Shown piece by piece: positions 21,880 to 33,160 of a stretch of 64,000 nucleotides of DNA (its first letter is position 1; every line of letters starts with the position of its first letter). The notes below the pieces were generated by a model. That model had not been told where the DNA came from. It was given only the letters and a program-made list of their open reading frames with translations, and did not search any database. Location of the stretch: the NCBI GenBank assembly GCA_030686995.1, contig CM060709.1, positions 272,107,913 to 272,171,912 on the forward strand, given 5' to 3'. This stretch comes from Artemisia argyi. Lineage: Eukaryota > Streptophyta > Magnoliopsida > Asterales > Asteraceae. Made by a program: the position numbers and the translations under genes.

Positions 21880-22379
21880 CAGGATCCTCTAGGGGCAGGG
21901 AACCAGGTTTTGATGATTGGGGCTTTGGATAGGAGGGCCTCTGGAGTCACCTCAGGGTGATTTTTGTCATAGGGTCCTAGTTCCAGCAAAATTGCCTTCA
22001 CATCCTCTTCAGTGGGTTGGGCAGCAAAGGTCTCAGCATAGTCAAGGCCAGTGGCTTTGACAAAGGTCTTATAGTTAAGAGTTAGGAACTTAGTCCCATT
22101 CTTTACTGAGAACCTTATGGTGGCCTCCTTTGGTGCATCAGGGTTTTCAACCACCGCTGTGCACCAAAATTCCCTCAAATAGTCATGATAGATGACAGAG
22201 GGGTTTTTTGTGAATGTGGTGGTGAGGAAATAGTTTTGAAGAAACTTCACTACATCCCTGTATTCAGGGAACCCTTGAGGGTAGGCAAAGTTTCCCACCA
22301 CATTGTTTTTGGTCAGGTCTACGCTCTCCATTTGGAAATCCACATTGGGAGCGTATTTGATGACTTTAGAAGAAGCCAT
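21879..22379 (-). pseudogene. extra retrotransposon frame, N-terminal segment
   Basis: A 166-codon frame starting MASSKVIKYAPNVDF, the probable start of the extra protein. Motifs YPQGFPEYRDVVKFLQNYF, SVIYHDYLREFWCTAV and TFVKATGLDYAE match, from memory, the N-terminal region of proteins predicted beside Copia pol in composites. It starts about 650 bp after the RNase H stop, so it needs its own way to be translated (spliced or internal start). No signal peptide or membrane segment is visible, which argues against a classical envelope protein. Confidence 0.65.
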
Positions 22380-23036
22380 TGTGTTGAGAAATGGTCTGGT
22401 TTTGAGAAAAAATTAGAATCAAAGATGGAACACACACAGTTTGAAAAACAGATTTTTTCTTGAAATAATTTTGCAAGAGTTTTGATATGTTTTGAAAGCG
22501 TGTGTGTATTTTTCTTTGTGGGGGTATTTATAGTGAATGAATTAGGGTTATGCTGTTGCGGATATCAAACATTTTGTTATTAATTCAAAAGGTATTATAA
22601 AGCATGTTTGATATCCGCATTAAATAACACGATTCCCATTACCCCATTTTTCTCGCAACATGATTAGAGGAACAGTTGTGTGGCTCTGCAAAAGACGCTT
22701 TTGCAGAGTGATGTCATCACACAAGTATTTGTGTAAGAGAGAGCATTTAATGCTTAGTGGTATTGGTGAGATAGGTGTAGGGGCCCAAGATGTGGATGCC
22801 AGTTGTGTAAACAACATATATTCCTATATTAAATAGGAATCAGTTACCTACCCGAGACATTTACTAACTAAGTACTTAGAGCATTTAGTTAGGTATTCAA
22901 TGCCATTTGATATCTTGAGCCCCCTGAATGAATTATCATTCAGTGAGTTGATGATCAGTGATGAGGTGCATATCCCTGAGAAAAAGGGTTTATTCAGGGA
23001 CCTAAGAAAATTTACATCAGGTTGGAATAATTTTAA
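22380..23036. other. spacer between RNase H and the extra frame
   Basis: No coding sequence. It includes the inverted pair GCGGATATCAAACAT (22558) and ATGTTTGATATCCGC (22604), about 60 bp long, of unknown role, and TATTTATAGTG at 22525. Confidence 0.5.
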
Positions 23037-24779
23037 TCAGTTGCGTGATTCAATATCCAACATGCCCAACTCAGCCTTCAGTCTGGTGAAAGTGGGTTCA
23101 TCCAGGGGTTTGGTAAAGATATCAGCTAACTGATACTCAATGGGGATGAAATTTAATTCAATTTCTCCATTCATGATGTGGTCCCTAATGAAATGGTACC
23201 TTATGTCAATGTGTTTGGTTCTTTGATTAATCACTGGGTTATTGGAGATGGCTATGGCACTGATGTTGTCACAAAAGATGGGTACCATCTTGTACTGAAT
23301 GCCATAGTCACTCAATTGGCTCTTCATCCAAAGCACATTTGCACAACACCCTGCAACAGCCACATATTCAGCTTCAGCTGAGGACATGGCCACTGACTGT
23401 TGTTTCTTTGTACTCCAACACACAAGTTTGCCACCAAGGAATTGGCAGGATCCTGAAGTACTTTTTCTATCCATATTACAGCCTGCATAGTCTGAATCAG
23501 TGTATCCCTTGAGATCAAATCCTGAACATTTGGGGTAATACAAACCAAGGTTGGATGTACCCTTTAGGTATCTGATGATTCTCTTTACAGCAGTAAGATG
23601 AGACTCTTTTGGTTCAGACTGATATCTAGCACAAAGGCAGACTGAGAATTGGATGTCAGGCCTTGAGGCAAGTAAGTACATCAGTGACCCTATCATACCT
23701 CTGTATAGGGTTTGATTCACTGATTTACCAATGAGGTCAGGACCAAGGTTGTTTGGAGGAACCATGGGGGTTTTCACTGAAGAGCAATCAGAGAGCTCAT
23801 ACTTCTTCAGTAGGTTCCTAATGTATTTTTCTTGACAAACGGATATGCCTTTGTCAGTCTGTTTGATTTGAAGTCGAAGGAAGTAAGTGAGTTTACCCAT
23901 CATGCTCATTTCAAACTTTGTGGTCATCAGTTTTTCAAACTGTTTGCAAAGTTTGTAACTTGTTGAGCCAAAGATGATGTCATCAACATACACTTGGACA
24001 AGGATGACATCACTTTTTGTTCTATAGATGAACAGGGTGTTGTCAATCTTTCCTCTGACAAACTTGTTTTGGATCAGGAAGGCTGAAAGTGTTTCATACC
24101 ATGCCCTGGGTGCTTGCTTTAGTCCATAAAGGGCTTTGTTAAGCTTGTAGACATGGTAAGGAAATTCACTGCTTTCAAAGCCAGGAAGTTGTTGCACATA
24201 GACATCTTCTTTAATTTTACCATTCAGGAATGCACTTTTTACATCCATTTGGTAAACTTCAAAGTTCATGTATGTTGGATAGGCTAGGAAGATCCTGATG
24301 GCTTCCATTCTAGCAACAGGTGCAAAGGTTTCCTCATAATCAATACCTTCCTGTTGGTTATATCCTTTTGCAACAAGTCTAGCCTTGTTTTTAATGAGTG
24401 TTCCATTCTCATCAGTGTTGTTCTTGTAGACCCATTTCATTCCAATGACTAGAACACCATTGGGGCATTCAACAAGGGTCATGACATCATTCCTGTCAAA
24501 TTGTTCCAACTCTTCTCTCATGGCCTGAACCCAGCTCTCATAAGTTAAAGCTTCTTTAACATTTTTGGGCTCTATGTCAGAAAGAAAATCCACATAGAGA
24601 CAAACATTGGCTAAGGTTGCCTTGAGTTTGGCAGCCATGCTTCTTGTAAGCATGCCTTCAGTGGGCTCACCAATGATGTTTACAAGCTCAATTGTTTTGG
24701 ATTTTGTCCAGCTATCCTGAGGTCTAGGATAGGGGTTGGAGCTTGTAGAAGCCTGAATTGTTGGAGTGGGTTCAATCAC
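23037..24779 (-). CDS. Copia reverse transcriptase and RNase H (580 codons open)
   Basis: Open frame with a full Copia [47 protein letters not shown], then the catalytic box YVDDIIFGS. RNase H follows with [31 protein letters not shown] and [10 protein letters not shown], ending [19 protein letters not shown]. The listed start is simply the first Met after a stop at 24849; in the intact polyprotein this is continuous with integrase. All visible RT and RNase H catalytic residues are kept, although the upstream polyprotein is broken. Confidence 0.9.
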   Translation of the reverse strand: MIEPTPTIQASTSSNPYPRPQDSWTKSKTIELVNIIGEPTEGMLTRSMAAKLKATLANVCLYVDFLSDIEPKNVKEALTYESWVQAMREELEQFDRNDVMTLVECPNGVLVIGMKWVYKNNTDENGTLIKNKARLVAKGYNQQEGIDYEETFAPVARMEAIRIFLAYPTYMNFEVYQMDVKSAFLNGKIKEDVYVQQLPGFESSEFPYHVYKLNKALYGLKQAPRAWYETLSAFLIQNKFVRGKIDNTLFIYRTKSDVILVQVYVDDIIFGSTSYKLCKQFEKLMTTKFEMSMMGKLTYFLRLQIKQTDKGISVCQEKYIRNLLKKYELSDCSSVKTPMVPPNNLGPDLIGKSVNQTLYRGMIGSLMYLLASRPDIQFSVCLCARYQSEPKESHLTAVKRIIRYLKGTSNLGLYYPKCSGFDLKGYTDSDYAGCNMDRKSTSGSCQFLGGKLVCWSTKKQQSVAMSSAEAEYVAVAGCCANVLWMKSQLSDYGIQYKMVPIFCDNISAIAISNNPVINQRTKHIDIRYHFIRDHIMNGEIELNFIPIEYQLADIFTKPLDEPTFTRLKAELGMLDIESRN

Positions 24780-24848
24780 AGGAACCTGAGGTAACTCAAG
24801 ATTTTGGTCTTCAGTGACCTCAGTGTGAATGTCTTGGTTTGAGGGTTC

Positions 24849-25238
24849 CTAAAAAATTGGTTCAGTGGTAGTGGTCTCATTGGAGACTTGTGTTTCAATG
24901 ACTTCACTGATGGTTGGTTGGGGTATATTGTGAGGGATGATGTAGTATGAGACATCAACATCAGCTTGGTATTGAGTTGAAGTGTGATTCTCAGGGAGAT
25001 ACTCATCAGGAGGATACCTTGATGAATCATCAATACCAATCTCTTCAACTGAGGAACTGGAGAACCTGATGGATTCAGTGCTCTCATCAACTGTTATATG
25101 ATAAGTTTCCTCAGTTTGTTGTCTCCTTGTGTTAAACACCCTGAAGGCTTTGGAGACCAGAGAATACCCCAAGAAGTATCCATCATCATCTTTGGTATCA
25201 AATTTACCCAAGTGATCCTTGTGATTGTGAATAAACAC
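24849..25238 (-). pseudogene. Copia integrase C-terminal region
   Basis: In frame with integrase and RT but bounded by stops at 24849 and 25305. Contains HKDHLGKFDTKDDDGYFLGY, the conserved end of Copia integrase, then an acidic, variable linker (SSSVEEIGIDDSSRYPP). The left-hand stop lies just before the linker to RT. Confidence 0.8.
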
Positions 25239-25442
25239 AGGACACCCAAATACATGAAAGTAGCTGATGTCAGGGATCCTTCCTTTGAATATCTCATAGG
25301 GAGTCTAATTGTGCCTTTTCACAATGATGGACCTATTTTGAGTGTAGCAGGCTATTCTGACTGCCTCAGTCCAGAAGTGTTTTGAGAGGACTGAGCCATT
25401 TAACATTGTCCTTGCTGCCTCAATGAGTGTTCTATTTCTCCT

Positions 25443-26357
25443 TTAAGCTACTCCATTTTGTTCAGGAGTATAGGGAGAAGTGAAATTCTGAGAAACCCCT
25501 TTCTCATCACAGAAGCACTCAAGGTCATGGTTTTTGAATTCAGTGCCATTGTCAGTTCTAATTTGTTTAACTTTGACATCATTTTGATTTTCAATGTTCC
25601 TGACAAATGACATGATTGTTTCAGCTGCCTGACCCTTTTTGGTCAGGAAGTAAACCCAAGTGTACCTTGAGTATTCATCCACAATAACCAGAGTATACTT
25701 CTCATGATGAATGGACATGGGACTGACAGGTCCAAACAAGTCCATATGGAGAAGACGCAGGCAGCTTTTGATTGAGAATGATTGTTTGGTTTTGAATGAT
25801 GCTATGTGGTGTTTTCCTTTTTCACAAGCAGAACATGGCTTGTCTTTGGTATACACCAGGGATGGAAGGCCAAGAACTTTGTTCTGTTTGACCAGGTTGT
25901 TGATGTTTTTGAAATTGAGATGAGAGAGTCTCCTATGCCAAAGCCAGTTGATTGTCTCACTTGCCTTAGAGAAGAGGCAAGTCCCATTTTGAGTGAGGGA
26001 TGACATGTCTAATACATAAACATCATCCCTCCTGGGAGCAATCAACACAACTTCCTTGTTGGCATTGAAGATGGTTCCTCTCTTATCATCAAACTGAACT
26101 ATGTATTTTGCATCACATAGTTTACTTACACTTATCAGATTGTACTTGAGACCATTGACATAAGTTATTCTTGTAAAAACTATACCATTGCAGTTTACTG
26201 AACCATAACCTTCAGTGTATGCTGATGAGTTATCACCAAATACTACTTTGGGTCCTAGTTCTTCAACATATTTGTGCAGATAACTCTTCACACCAGTCAT
26301 ACTCCTTGAGCATCCACTGTCGAGGTGCCAAGCAGGATCCCTGATGTGTTTCTGCAT
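25443..26357 (-). pseudogene. Copia protease and integrase core, stopped in the integrase
   Basis: Protease motif DSGCSRSMTG, GAG-pre-integrase (WLWHRRLSHLNF, then CSACEKGKHHIASF zinc site), integrase catalytic residues in LLHMDLFGPV, IRTDNGTEF and the Glu shortly after PYTPEQNG. The frame ends in a TAA one codon after NGVA, inside the invariant NGVAERKNR-type motif, so the Glu of the DDE triad is the mutated codon or its neighbour. The piece 25239-25442 continues the same frame up to the next stop at 25305. Confidence 0.85.
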
Positions 26358-26372
26358 AAATAGTAAATTAGG

Positions 26373-26972
26373 TTAGTTTTTCTTGTTACCCCACCTCCTA
26401 GTGGGCTTAGTCCTCAGGGACTTTTTGAACTTAGCTAAAGAGTCATGGTCTGAAGTAGAGTGAACTGAGCTTCCACATGTTTTACACTTTGTGGTAGTTG
26501 AAGACTCAGTTGACTGAGAAGTGCTGGTTGAGGTGTTTCTTCTGGATTGGATGATCTTGTCATGTCCCTTGTCATCATGTGTGGGGCCTCCACAGATGTT
26601 ACAACAGTTGTTCATCATACAATCATCAGGAAGATGATCATTGAACCCACAATGAGGACATGGCAAGAAAGGCTTAGCCTTTTGTCTTTTTTTAGAATAT
26701 GATGCATACTGATAGCCTTGTGTTTTGTAATGACCTTGTGCTTTCAGAGAAGCAGTGTGAGAGTTGTGATCAGAAGTCATGTGGTCTTCTTGTTTGTATA
26801 TCATGCAGAACAGGATTCTGAAGCAATTATCTGTGGAGTGGCCTGGATGACTGCAAAGTTCACATCTCACAGAAGTTCTGGATGAGGGTTTTGGTTTGGA
26901 GGAACTTGAGGAAGTTGCTGGTTTAGACGTTAAGTCAGAGTGTTTCTCAGTGGACTCAATCTTTTCACTCAA
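26373..26972 (-). pseudogene. gag C-terminus with three cysteine/histidine knuckles
   Basis: A 199-codon frame in the same phase as pol, separated from protease by one TAA (GNKKN-stop-PNLLF). Cys/His clusters CELCSHPGHSTDNC, CPHCGFNDHLPDDC and CNICGGPTHDDKGH plus CKTCGSSVHSTSDH look like a string of zinc knuckles that would bind nucleic acid. Such multiple knuckles are unusual for Copia gag, which mostly has one. Confidence 0.7.
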
Positions 26973-27181
26973 CTTCCTGACAAGTTCAGCTAACTGATCA
27001 AACTTTGAATCAGTGCTTGCAGGTTTAGCTTCAGTGGATACTGAAGGTGTGTGGTTTTTAGGAAGTACAGAGGTAGGTCTCTTCAGGATGGTTATTCCTG
27101 GATTTGCTTTCTCCTTAGGAGAGTGAGGTTGATAAACTGATGGTGCAAGATCTGAACTGGGTGCTGCTCCCTGAAGTTGTT

Positions 27182-27925
27182 TTAGTGGAGGGAGTGGTGA
27201 TTGTGAATCTGACTTAGACTCAGTGATGGACTAGTATGACTGGGTTCATCTGTGACTCCTAGCAACTCCTTAATAGCCTGACTTTCAGGCTCTAGAATCC
27301 TTCCAGTGTTGAAGTTTGGCAGTATGCTGTCAGGATTGACTCTTTCAATCCAATCACTGGGTTTAGGAGCAAGTTCTTTGCTAGAGAGTATGTTTGCTGA
27401 CAAAAAGATTGTTGAATGGCTACTCTCCCCAGACACTTCAGTGAGTTGATCTTCACCCAGAGCAGCCTTTTTGGTGCTGGGTGTGAGACACAGTGTGTCA
27501 TAAAGTTTGGGGTTCTTCTGAGTCCATTTCCAAATGACAGCCTTTTCTTTCTTAAGTTCTTCTTGAAGAGCTTGATTTTGTTTTACATGTTCAGAATTTT
27601 GAATTTGAAGTGTGACACTTTCAAGTTTAGCTTGTTTTAAAGCAAGAAGTTCATCTCTACACTGATTTAATTCAAAACTCTGTTTGTTAAATTTTGAAAA
27701 CAAATTAAGTCTCTGCTCTTCAACATACTTAAGATCAACATTAATATAATCTAAGTAAGATTTCCAATCAGCATCATCATCCATAGAAAGTAAGATGTTT
27801 ACCTTTCTCATTGTGATGTTCACCCATTCTCCATTCCTGGCATGACCTTTTCTCACAGCAAGCTTGTTATCTTCTGAGAGAGCCATTAGGGCACTGATGT
27901 GTACTTCTTCATCATCAGAAGACAC
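27182..27925 (-). pseudogene. gag central coiled-coil region
   Basis: 247 codons, acidic start MSSDDEEVHISALMAL, then a helix-rich stretch with heptads (KYVEEQRLNLFSKFN, ELNQCRDELLALKQAKLE, NQALQEELKKEKAVI). It is in a different frame from both neighbouring gag pieces, so at least two indels separate them. Confidence 0.65.
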
Positions 27926-28233
27926 TTCAACCTCATCCCAGTCAAATGTTTCAGCAACTAGCCCCTTGTTTTTAGCCTGAGCTTATTTAGGAGCCTGAGG
28001 TGGCTGAGTGACTGAGGAAGCAGAATCAAGAAGAGCAAGTTTGGCCTTGGCCTTTTTATATTTGGCTTCAAAATCCTTTTGAGGAATTTTTTCAATTTTG
28101 TTTTGAACAAACTGATTTGATTGAAGCAACTTTGGTTGAAACTTGCTAGTTCCCGAAGAGAAATTGTTTCCTGAGAATTTGAATTTGCAAGGAGTGCCCT
28201 TTCATGAAATTCAATTTGTAAATCATTCAGGTA

Positions 28234-29028
28234 CTACTCACAGGTTCTTTCATCAACCTCATCATCAGATCCATCTTGAAAATCCTGCACAACACCATTT
28301 GAATAGAAAGCAGTGGATATGGGTGAGGAGGTCAGAGTCTTTTTGGTCTCCTGAGCTTTACTAGGGTATCTTCTGGTGATAAGATTGTCTTCATAGACAA
28401 ACTTCCCATAAATTTCAGGGAGCTCAAGATTCTGGATATGGTTTTCATTTCTCAATCCTTGAGAGAAGTTTAACCATTTCTCAGGGAGACTGTTGACAAA
28501 GCCAACATTGATCTCATGCTTTGATAGGGTGATACCATCATTGGTCAACTCATTCAAGAGGGTCTTATACCTGGTATAGGTCTCTAAGAGACTTTCAGAG
28601 TCTTTGGCCCTGAAAGTATTGTACTCAAGTTTCAGGTCCATGATCCTGTTTTCCTTGGTATCTGAGGGACCCTCATAGCTCTGAACCAAGTCAGTCCATG
28701 TCTGCTTAGCAGTAGGACAATTGATGACTGATTCCATTATTTCGTCAGGAAGACAAGATATAATGATGCTTTTCAGGCGTTGGTCCTAATTGACCACCCT
28801 CCTCTCATCAGGTGTCCACTGAGCTTCAGGTTTGACTAAACCTTGGACAGTTGTTGGGACATATGGACCATCATTAATTAACTTAATGTAATATGGTTCC
28901 ATCCCAGTTAAGTAGCAAAGCATTCACTTTTTCCACTTATTGAATTTTCCAACCTCAAGTCGAGGGGCAGTAGCTGAATAACTTCCACCCATTTTATCGA
29001 CAAGTTGGGGAACATCTGAGTCAGCCAT
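28234..29028 (-). pseudogene. gag N-terminal domain with premature stops
   Basis: The ATG at 29028 (MADSDVPQLVDKMGG) starts gag about 80 bases inside the primer-binding site. In this frame TGA at 28924-28926 and TAG at 28786-28788 interrupt it, and a third stop at 28234 ends the open part. Residues of 28737-28234 show the UBN2-type capsid core: TAKQTWTDLVQSYEG, LETYTRYKTLLNELTNDG, SLPEKWLNFSQGLRN, LPEIYGKFVYED. Codons at the stops are one C-to-T change from Arg or Gln, the usual decay of methylated repeats. Confidence 0.8.
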
Positions 29029-29107
29029 GGTGGGATCTTGATTTTAAAAACTTTTTGAGCACTCTTTTGTTTTGAAAACAGATTTAGAAAAGTTTTACAA
29101 ATCAGAG

Positions 29108-29119
29108 GCTCTGATACCA
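29108..29119 (-). other. primer-binding site, initiator tRNA-Met
   Basis: TGGTATCAGAGC on the minus strand, the canonical plant Copia primer-binding site, two bases from the 5' LTR. Confidence 0.9.
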
Positions 29120-29121
29120 CT

Positions 29122-30039
29122 TGTTGGTCCCGTTTACTAAGTTAATAGTTAACTAAAGAGTTAACCTAACCAAGTTTCATGCCTTTTTAGCTCAGATATA
29201 AAAGATTAACAACAAAGATAAACGTAAAGAAAAGAGACACAATATTTTCAACGTTTAATTCTTATTAGAAGTTAATCAAAAGAATTATACCCAAGTGTTT
29301 GCGGAATAACACTTGGGATTGAAATGACAAGTATGGTATGGACTCCTCACTAAACTCAAACAAAGTTGAGTGACAACTAAAAGGTCACACTGAGCTATCT
29401 CAGGGACTGCGTTGTTCTTTGGAGGAGTAAAAGTGGTTTGTGAATGCTTAGCATTAAATGCACAAACTTGTCAACTTTTACTCCTCACTTATGCTACCTA
29501 TTTATACACAAGTAGATTACAACGTTACTGATAAAGACAAAAAAATGACCTAACTAGTAGAGACAAAATACTTACATATTTTGTCTATGTTACAATAGAC
29601 TATATTGGGTAAAAGACAATGTGCCTTTCTGATGCACAGTGATGACACCATCCTGACGTTATGCCATTCAGGGAAAGTTTGACTTCAAGTTGATAAGGAC
29701 ACCTGTTGATGCGTTCAAACTTTCCCGCCTTGTCCCGCCTATACTTCAGTCTTCAGGTCTTCAGTCTTCAGTACTTCATTAGTTGTTGAGGAGTCTTGGG
29801 GGTTCAGTGAGTTATTGTCATCCTCACTGAACCCATCACCTTCTTCTTGGCTTAGATGACACTCACTGAGTTCCGCCTCATTGAATGGTGAACCTTTCTT
29901 CATAGACTCGTTCTAAGCATCCTGAAGATGACTCACTGAGATACAGTTCACTCAGTGACTTGTATGTGTTTACGACACTTAGGTTATTTTATGTTCAAAT
30001 CCTAGTTAGAAAATGATTGGGGAATTCAGTGACCCAACA
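29122..30039 (-). repeat. 5' LTR of the 15.6-kb Copia element
   Basis: 918 bp, TGTTGG...CCCAACA. Carries TATTTATACACAAGTA-like TATA sequence on the plus reading and TCAGT-rich words. The TSD TAGAC follows it directly. Confidence 0.93.
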
Positions 30040-30390
30040 TAGACCACCTCATATAGTGAGTAGTCTTACACATAGTTACATCTTTGCTTTATAGTCCATT
30101 ATTTACCTAATACTCAATCTATCTCTTAAGTATTCACTTCTAATATATACAAAGTTTTAAAAAAATCCACTAATTACACTTTCTATCAATCAAATATCAT
30201 CTCTTCTTACTGAAACATATTTTCGTTAGTTGAAGTACAAAATGAGCACTTACACTATTATCTAACATCTCAAAATAGCAATATGAAAACTTATTATGAG
30301 AAGAATAAGTATTAACCACTACATTAATTTGATCTATAAATTCATATTAAAATTTAGCTATATTTAAATCTAATTATGGCATAAAACTCA
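30040..30390. other. intergenic, nothing recognised
   Basis: AT-rich. The right half (30240-30300) resembles the end of the Stowaway-like element at 35618-36115 (AAACTTATTATGAGA), but no second terminus was found. Confidence 0.35.
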
Positions 30391-30779
30391 TATTTGACAT
30401 AGAACCAATGAACCAATTCTAACAATTCATTTTTTTTTTATCAAAAATTAAATAAAATAAACTTTCACCATTTTTTATGTAAAAATCACATGTGATTCGT
30501 TAAAATCAAATTATATATGATTTTTACGAATCATATGTGATTTTTCTGGGCAGAAATTAGAAAAAAAAAATCGTCGAAAAAAAAAGTTCGTCGAAAGTAT
30601 ATAGAATTACATATCTATAGAAAGATAATTTAATTTTCGTCGCGATAGTGTATTTTTTGTTGATTGAAGATTTATCGTTTGCAAGATATTTTGTTTTTTA
30701 AAAAAAGTGAAAAACGGCTTTTATTAATTTAAATAAAAAATGAATGACTATTATTGGTTCATTTGTTCTATGTCAAATA
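30391..30779. mobile_element. MITE related to 8308-8912
   Basis: Terminal repeats TATTTGACATAGAACCAATG and the complement of CATTTGTTCTATGTCAAATA. The core holds CACATGTGATTCGTTAAAAT-type palindromes and shares ATCTATAGAAAGATAATT with the element at 8308-8912. A 9-bp TSD is only partly kept (TAAAACTCA and TTGATCTCA). Confidence 0.6.
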
Positions 30780-31043
30780 TTGATCTCACATCTGAGAAAT
30801 GTACATGAACTTGGAGGCTTTTTATTTCAAGATCCATTTTTATTCATTTAAATATCAGAGATTTTGATATGACTCTTTACAGATCACTAAAACCGCATGT
30901 TAAGATATTACAGTACAAATTTACAACCAATTTGCCATATTTTGGGTTATTTCTACATATAGGTAATGAACTTTGAAAAGTTTCCTATGTTAGGTAATGA
31001 ACTCTCGAAAATCCTAAGTTAGGTAACAAAACTTTATACTTTG

Positions 31044-31486
31044 TGTTGGGTTTTGGATTCTGCTGCTCAGAATTTCACTAAGTGTCAAACTGCTACTAAG
31101 ATGAATCTGCTACTGAGGATATTGATTCTGCTGCTATATACTCAAAGTGCTGCTATGTGAAAGTACTGCTGAAGAATCTACTGCTATAAAGATAGACTTG
31201 TATACACGAGTGGATAATTATAGAATAGATTGTGTGTATATTTTATACGTCTAGAATATTCTTATCTTGTGTAGAAAGGTATTGTTAACCTAATAGGACT
31301 CCTTGACCTATAAAAGGAGGTTCCTAGGGTTAGATTGAGTACGTATTGTTTAGTTTTCGTTTACACTTCAAGGTTATAAAACCCTAGCATTGTCGAGTGC
31401 TCGTATTATTAATATACTGAAGTGTTGATAGTGAATAACTGTTCTTCTTAAGTTAAGCTTTAATATTCCGCGTTTTAGCTGAAACA
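31044..31486 (+). repeat. possible solo LTR, decayed
   Basis: Begins TGTTGGGTTTTGG, has CTGCTGCT/CTACTGCT words like the interior of the nested element at 18799-20851, a TATA-like CTATAAAAGGAGG at 31311 and an end GCTGAAACA near 31486. No TSD, so only the overall LTR look supports it. Just before it, 30959-31040 holds three tandem AGGTAA(T/C)(G/A)AA units of about 30 bp. Confidence 0.4.
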
Positions 31487-31776
31487 AATGATAGAAGAAC
31501 AAGGGTGAAAAATGTTAATAAGCAAATATAGCTGTTACATATTTGCGCGGTTGTAATGTCCAGTCGTCAAAATGAAAACCTTTGACCAAAAACACAAATT
31601 CTTTTCCTCAGAATCTCATTTGAACTTTCGTCGATCAATCATTAAAACGAGTGAAGAATCTTCAATCTTTGTATATATACTATACCTTCAACAGATTTTC
31701 ATCTTCATTCTCATTTAATTTCATTCAGATTTACGTACGGTTGATTAAAACAATTGCATTTTTCATCTTCGAACAG

Positions 31777-32263
31777 GTATTTTTTTGCATGGTTAACTTT
31801 ATGCCTTTTGTTTTATGAATTTTGTTAGATGAAATTTTATGAATTTTGCTTATGTGTTGATTTTTTTGGTATGTTTTTTTAAAAAGAGTTTTAGAAATTG
31901 ATGAATTTTGTGGTTGAAAAATTGTCATATTGACTTTGAAAGTCAAACTGTAGCTTGTTTTTTCAGTTTACAAAGCAGAATTATAAAATTTCATGTAACC
32001 TAAGGTTCAATTATCCATACTTATTAATTTAAAGATTGATTTAACAAAATTGTGTGATAAAGTTGTTGGTGCTTTTTTTAAGTGTTTATTTTTTGTGATG
32101 AATAAATTTCATATTGTAACATGAAAAAAGTGCTTATTCCTCTAAAAGATGTAGATGTATAGTTCTAAATAAAGTGTTTACAGATTTATTGTATGCTAAA
32201 AATTTATCTTGATTGAAGCTCTTTTTTGTATATTACAATTCTAAACTGTACCTGTCTTAACAG
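31777..32263 (+). other. 5'-UTR intron of the PP2C gene
   Basis: CGAACAG|GTATTT donor and TTAACAG|GAATTT acceptor with a T-rich tract between. The exon before it (about 31690-31776) is a CT/AT-rich plant-type leader. A TATA-like TATATATAC lies near 31672. The acceptor is 33 bases before the start codon. Confidence 0.65.
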
Positions 32264-32296
32264 GAATTTTGATACGAACTCGAAACAACAATACTT

Positions 32297-33160
32297 ATGG
32301 GGTATCTAGATTCAGTACTATTATCCGCAAGCCTAAATCAGTCAGTTTCCGGGGTTTCTCCGGTTACTGGAAGTGGTTTAAGTCACGATTCAAAATTTAG
32401 CTACGGTTACGCGAGCTCCCCTGGCAAGAGATCTTCTATGGAGGATTATTACGAGACAAGAATCGACGGTGTAGATGGAGAAACAGTTGGTCTCTTTGGT
32501 GTGTTTGATGGTCATGGTGGTGCACGAGCTGCAGAATACGTCAAACACAATCTTTTTAGTAATCTTATTAAGCATCCGAAGTTTATATCAGATACCAAAT
32601 CAGCTATAGCTGAATCGTATAGTTATACTGATTCGGAGCTTTTAAAGTCCGATAATAATAGTCAGATAAAAGATGCTGGATCAACGGCTTCAACTGCGAT
32701 CCTTGTTGGCAACCGTTTGTTAGTTGCAAACGTGGGTGACTCACGAGCTGTTATATGTAGAAGTGGGAACGCATTTGCTGCTTCTCGTGATCATAAACCA
32801 GACCAAAGTGATGAACGGCGACGTATTGAAGATGCCGGTGGTTTTGTGATGTGGGCGGGGACTTGGAGAGTTGGTGGTGTGCTTGCCGTTTCCCGTGCAT
32901 TTGGTGATAAATTATTGAAACAGTTTGTTGTTGCTGATCCAGAAATTCAAGAGGAGAAGATTGATGATTCTTTGGAGTTTCTGATACTTGCGAGTGATGG
33001 GCTTTGGGACATTGTTACTAATGATGAAGCTGTTGCTATGGTGAAGCCGATTAAGAGCCCAGAAGATGCGGCTAAGACGTTGATGGAGGAAGCTTCTCAA
33101 AGAGGTAGCGCTGATAATATCACAGTAGTTGTTGTTCGTTTCTTGGCTCATAAACTATGA
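32297..33160 (+). CDS. protein phosphatase 2C, WIN2-like (clade with At4g31750)
   Basis: A 287-residue Mn/Mg-dependent Ser/Thr phosphatase. Every metal-site motif is present: SMED (Glu49, Asp50), FDGHGG (Asp71), VGDSRAV (Asp148), LASDGLWD (Asp234) and ADNITV (Asp273, Asn274). The catalytic core fills the whole protein, with a short N-terminal extension ([10 protein letters not shown]) typical of the Arabidopsis WIN2 group and no membrane segment, so it is probably cytosolic or nuclear. WIN2 relatives act in defence signalling; substrate here is unknown. It is about 25 residues shorter than WIN2 at the C-terminus. The coding region has no intron, although I recall introns in the Arabidopsis gene, so it may be a retrocopy; it has an intron in its 5' UTR. 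Start: first Met with a family-matching N-terminus. Confidence 0.9.
   Translation: MGYLDSVLLSASLNQSVSGVSPVTGSGLSHDSKFSYGYASSPGKRSSMEDYYETRIDGVDGETVGLFGVFDGHGGARAAEYVKHNLFSNLIKHPKFISDTKSAIAESYSYTDSELLKSDNNSQIKDAGSTASTAILVGNRLLVANVGDSRAVICRSGNAFAASRDHKPDQSDERRRIEDAGGFVMWAGTWRVGGVLAVSRAFGDKLLKQFVVADPEIQEEKIDDSLEFLILASDGLWDIVTNDEAVAMVKPIKSPEDAAKTLMEEASQRGSADNITVVVVRFLAHKL

Larger units (their letters stand above)
14443..30039 (-). mobile_element. 15.6-kb Ty1/Copia retrotransposon with both LTRs and a TSD
   Basis: Both LTRs start TGTTGGTCCCGTTTACTAAG and end ...CAACA or CAAACA. TAGAC flanks the element (14438-14442 and 30040-30044). Reading from right to left: 5' LTR, a good initiator tRNA-Met primer-binding site, gag, zinc knuckles, protease, integrase, reverse transcriptase, RNase H, a long extra frame, polypurine tract, 3' LTR. 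The LTRs differ at a small number of positions by eye. Gag-pol has stops at 28924, 28786, 28234, 26373, 25443, 25305 and 24849 plus frame changes, so this copy cannot be autonomous. A 3.0-kb LTR element (18387-21360) is nested in it. The element without that insert is about 12.6 kb, long for Copia and close to the SIRE/Maximus type, which carries an extra frame after pol. Confidence 0.95.
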
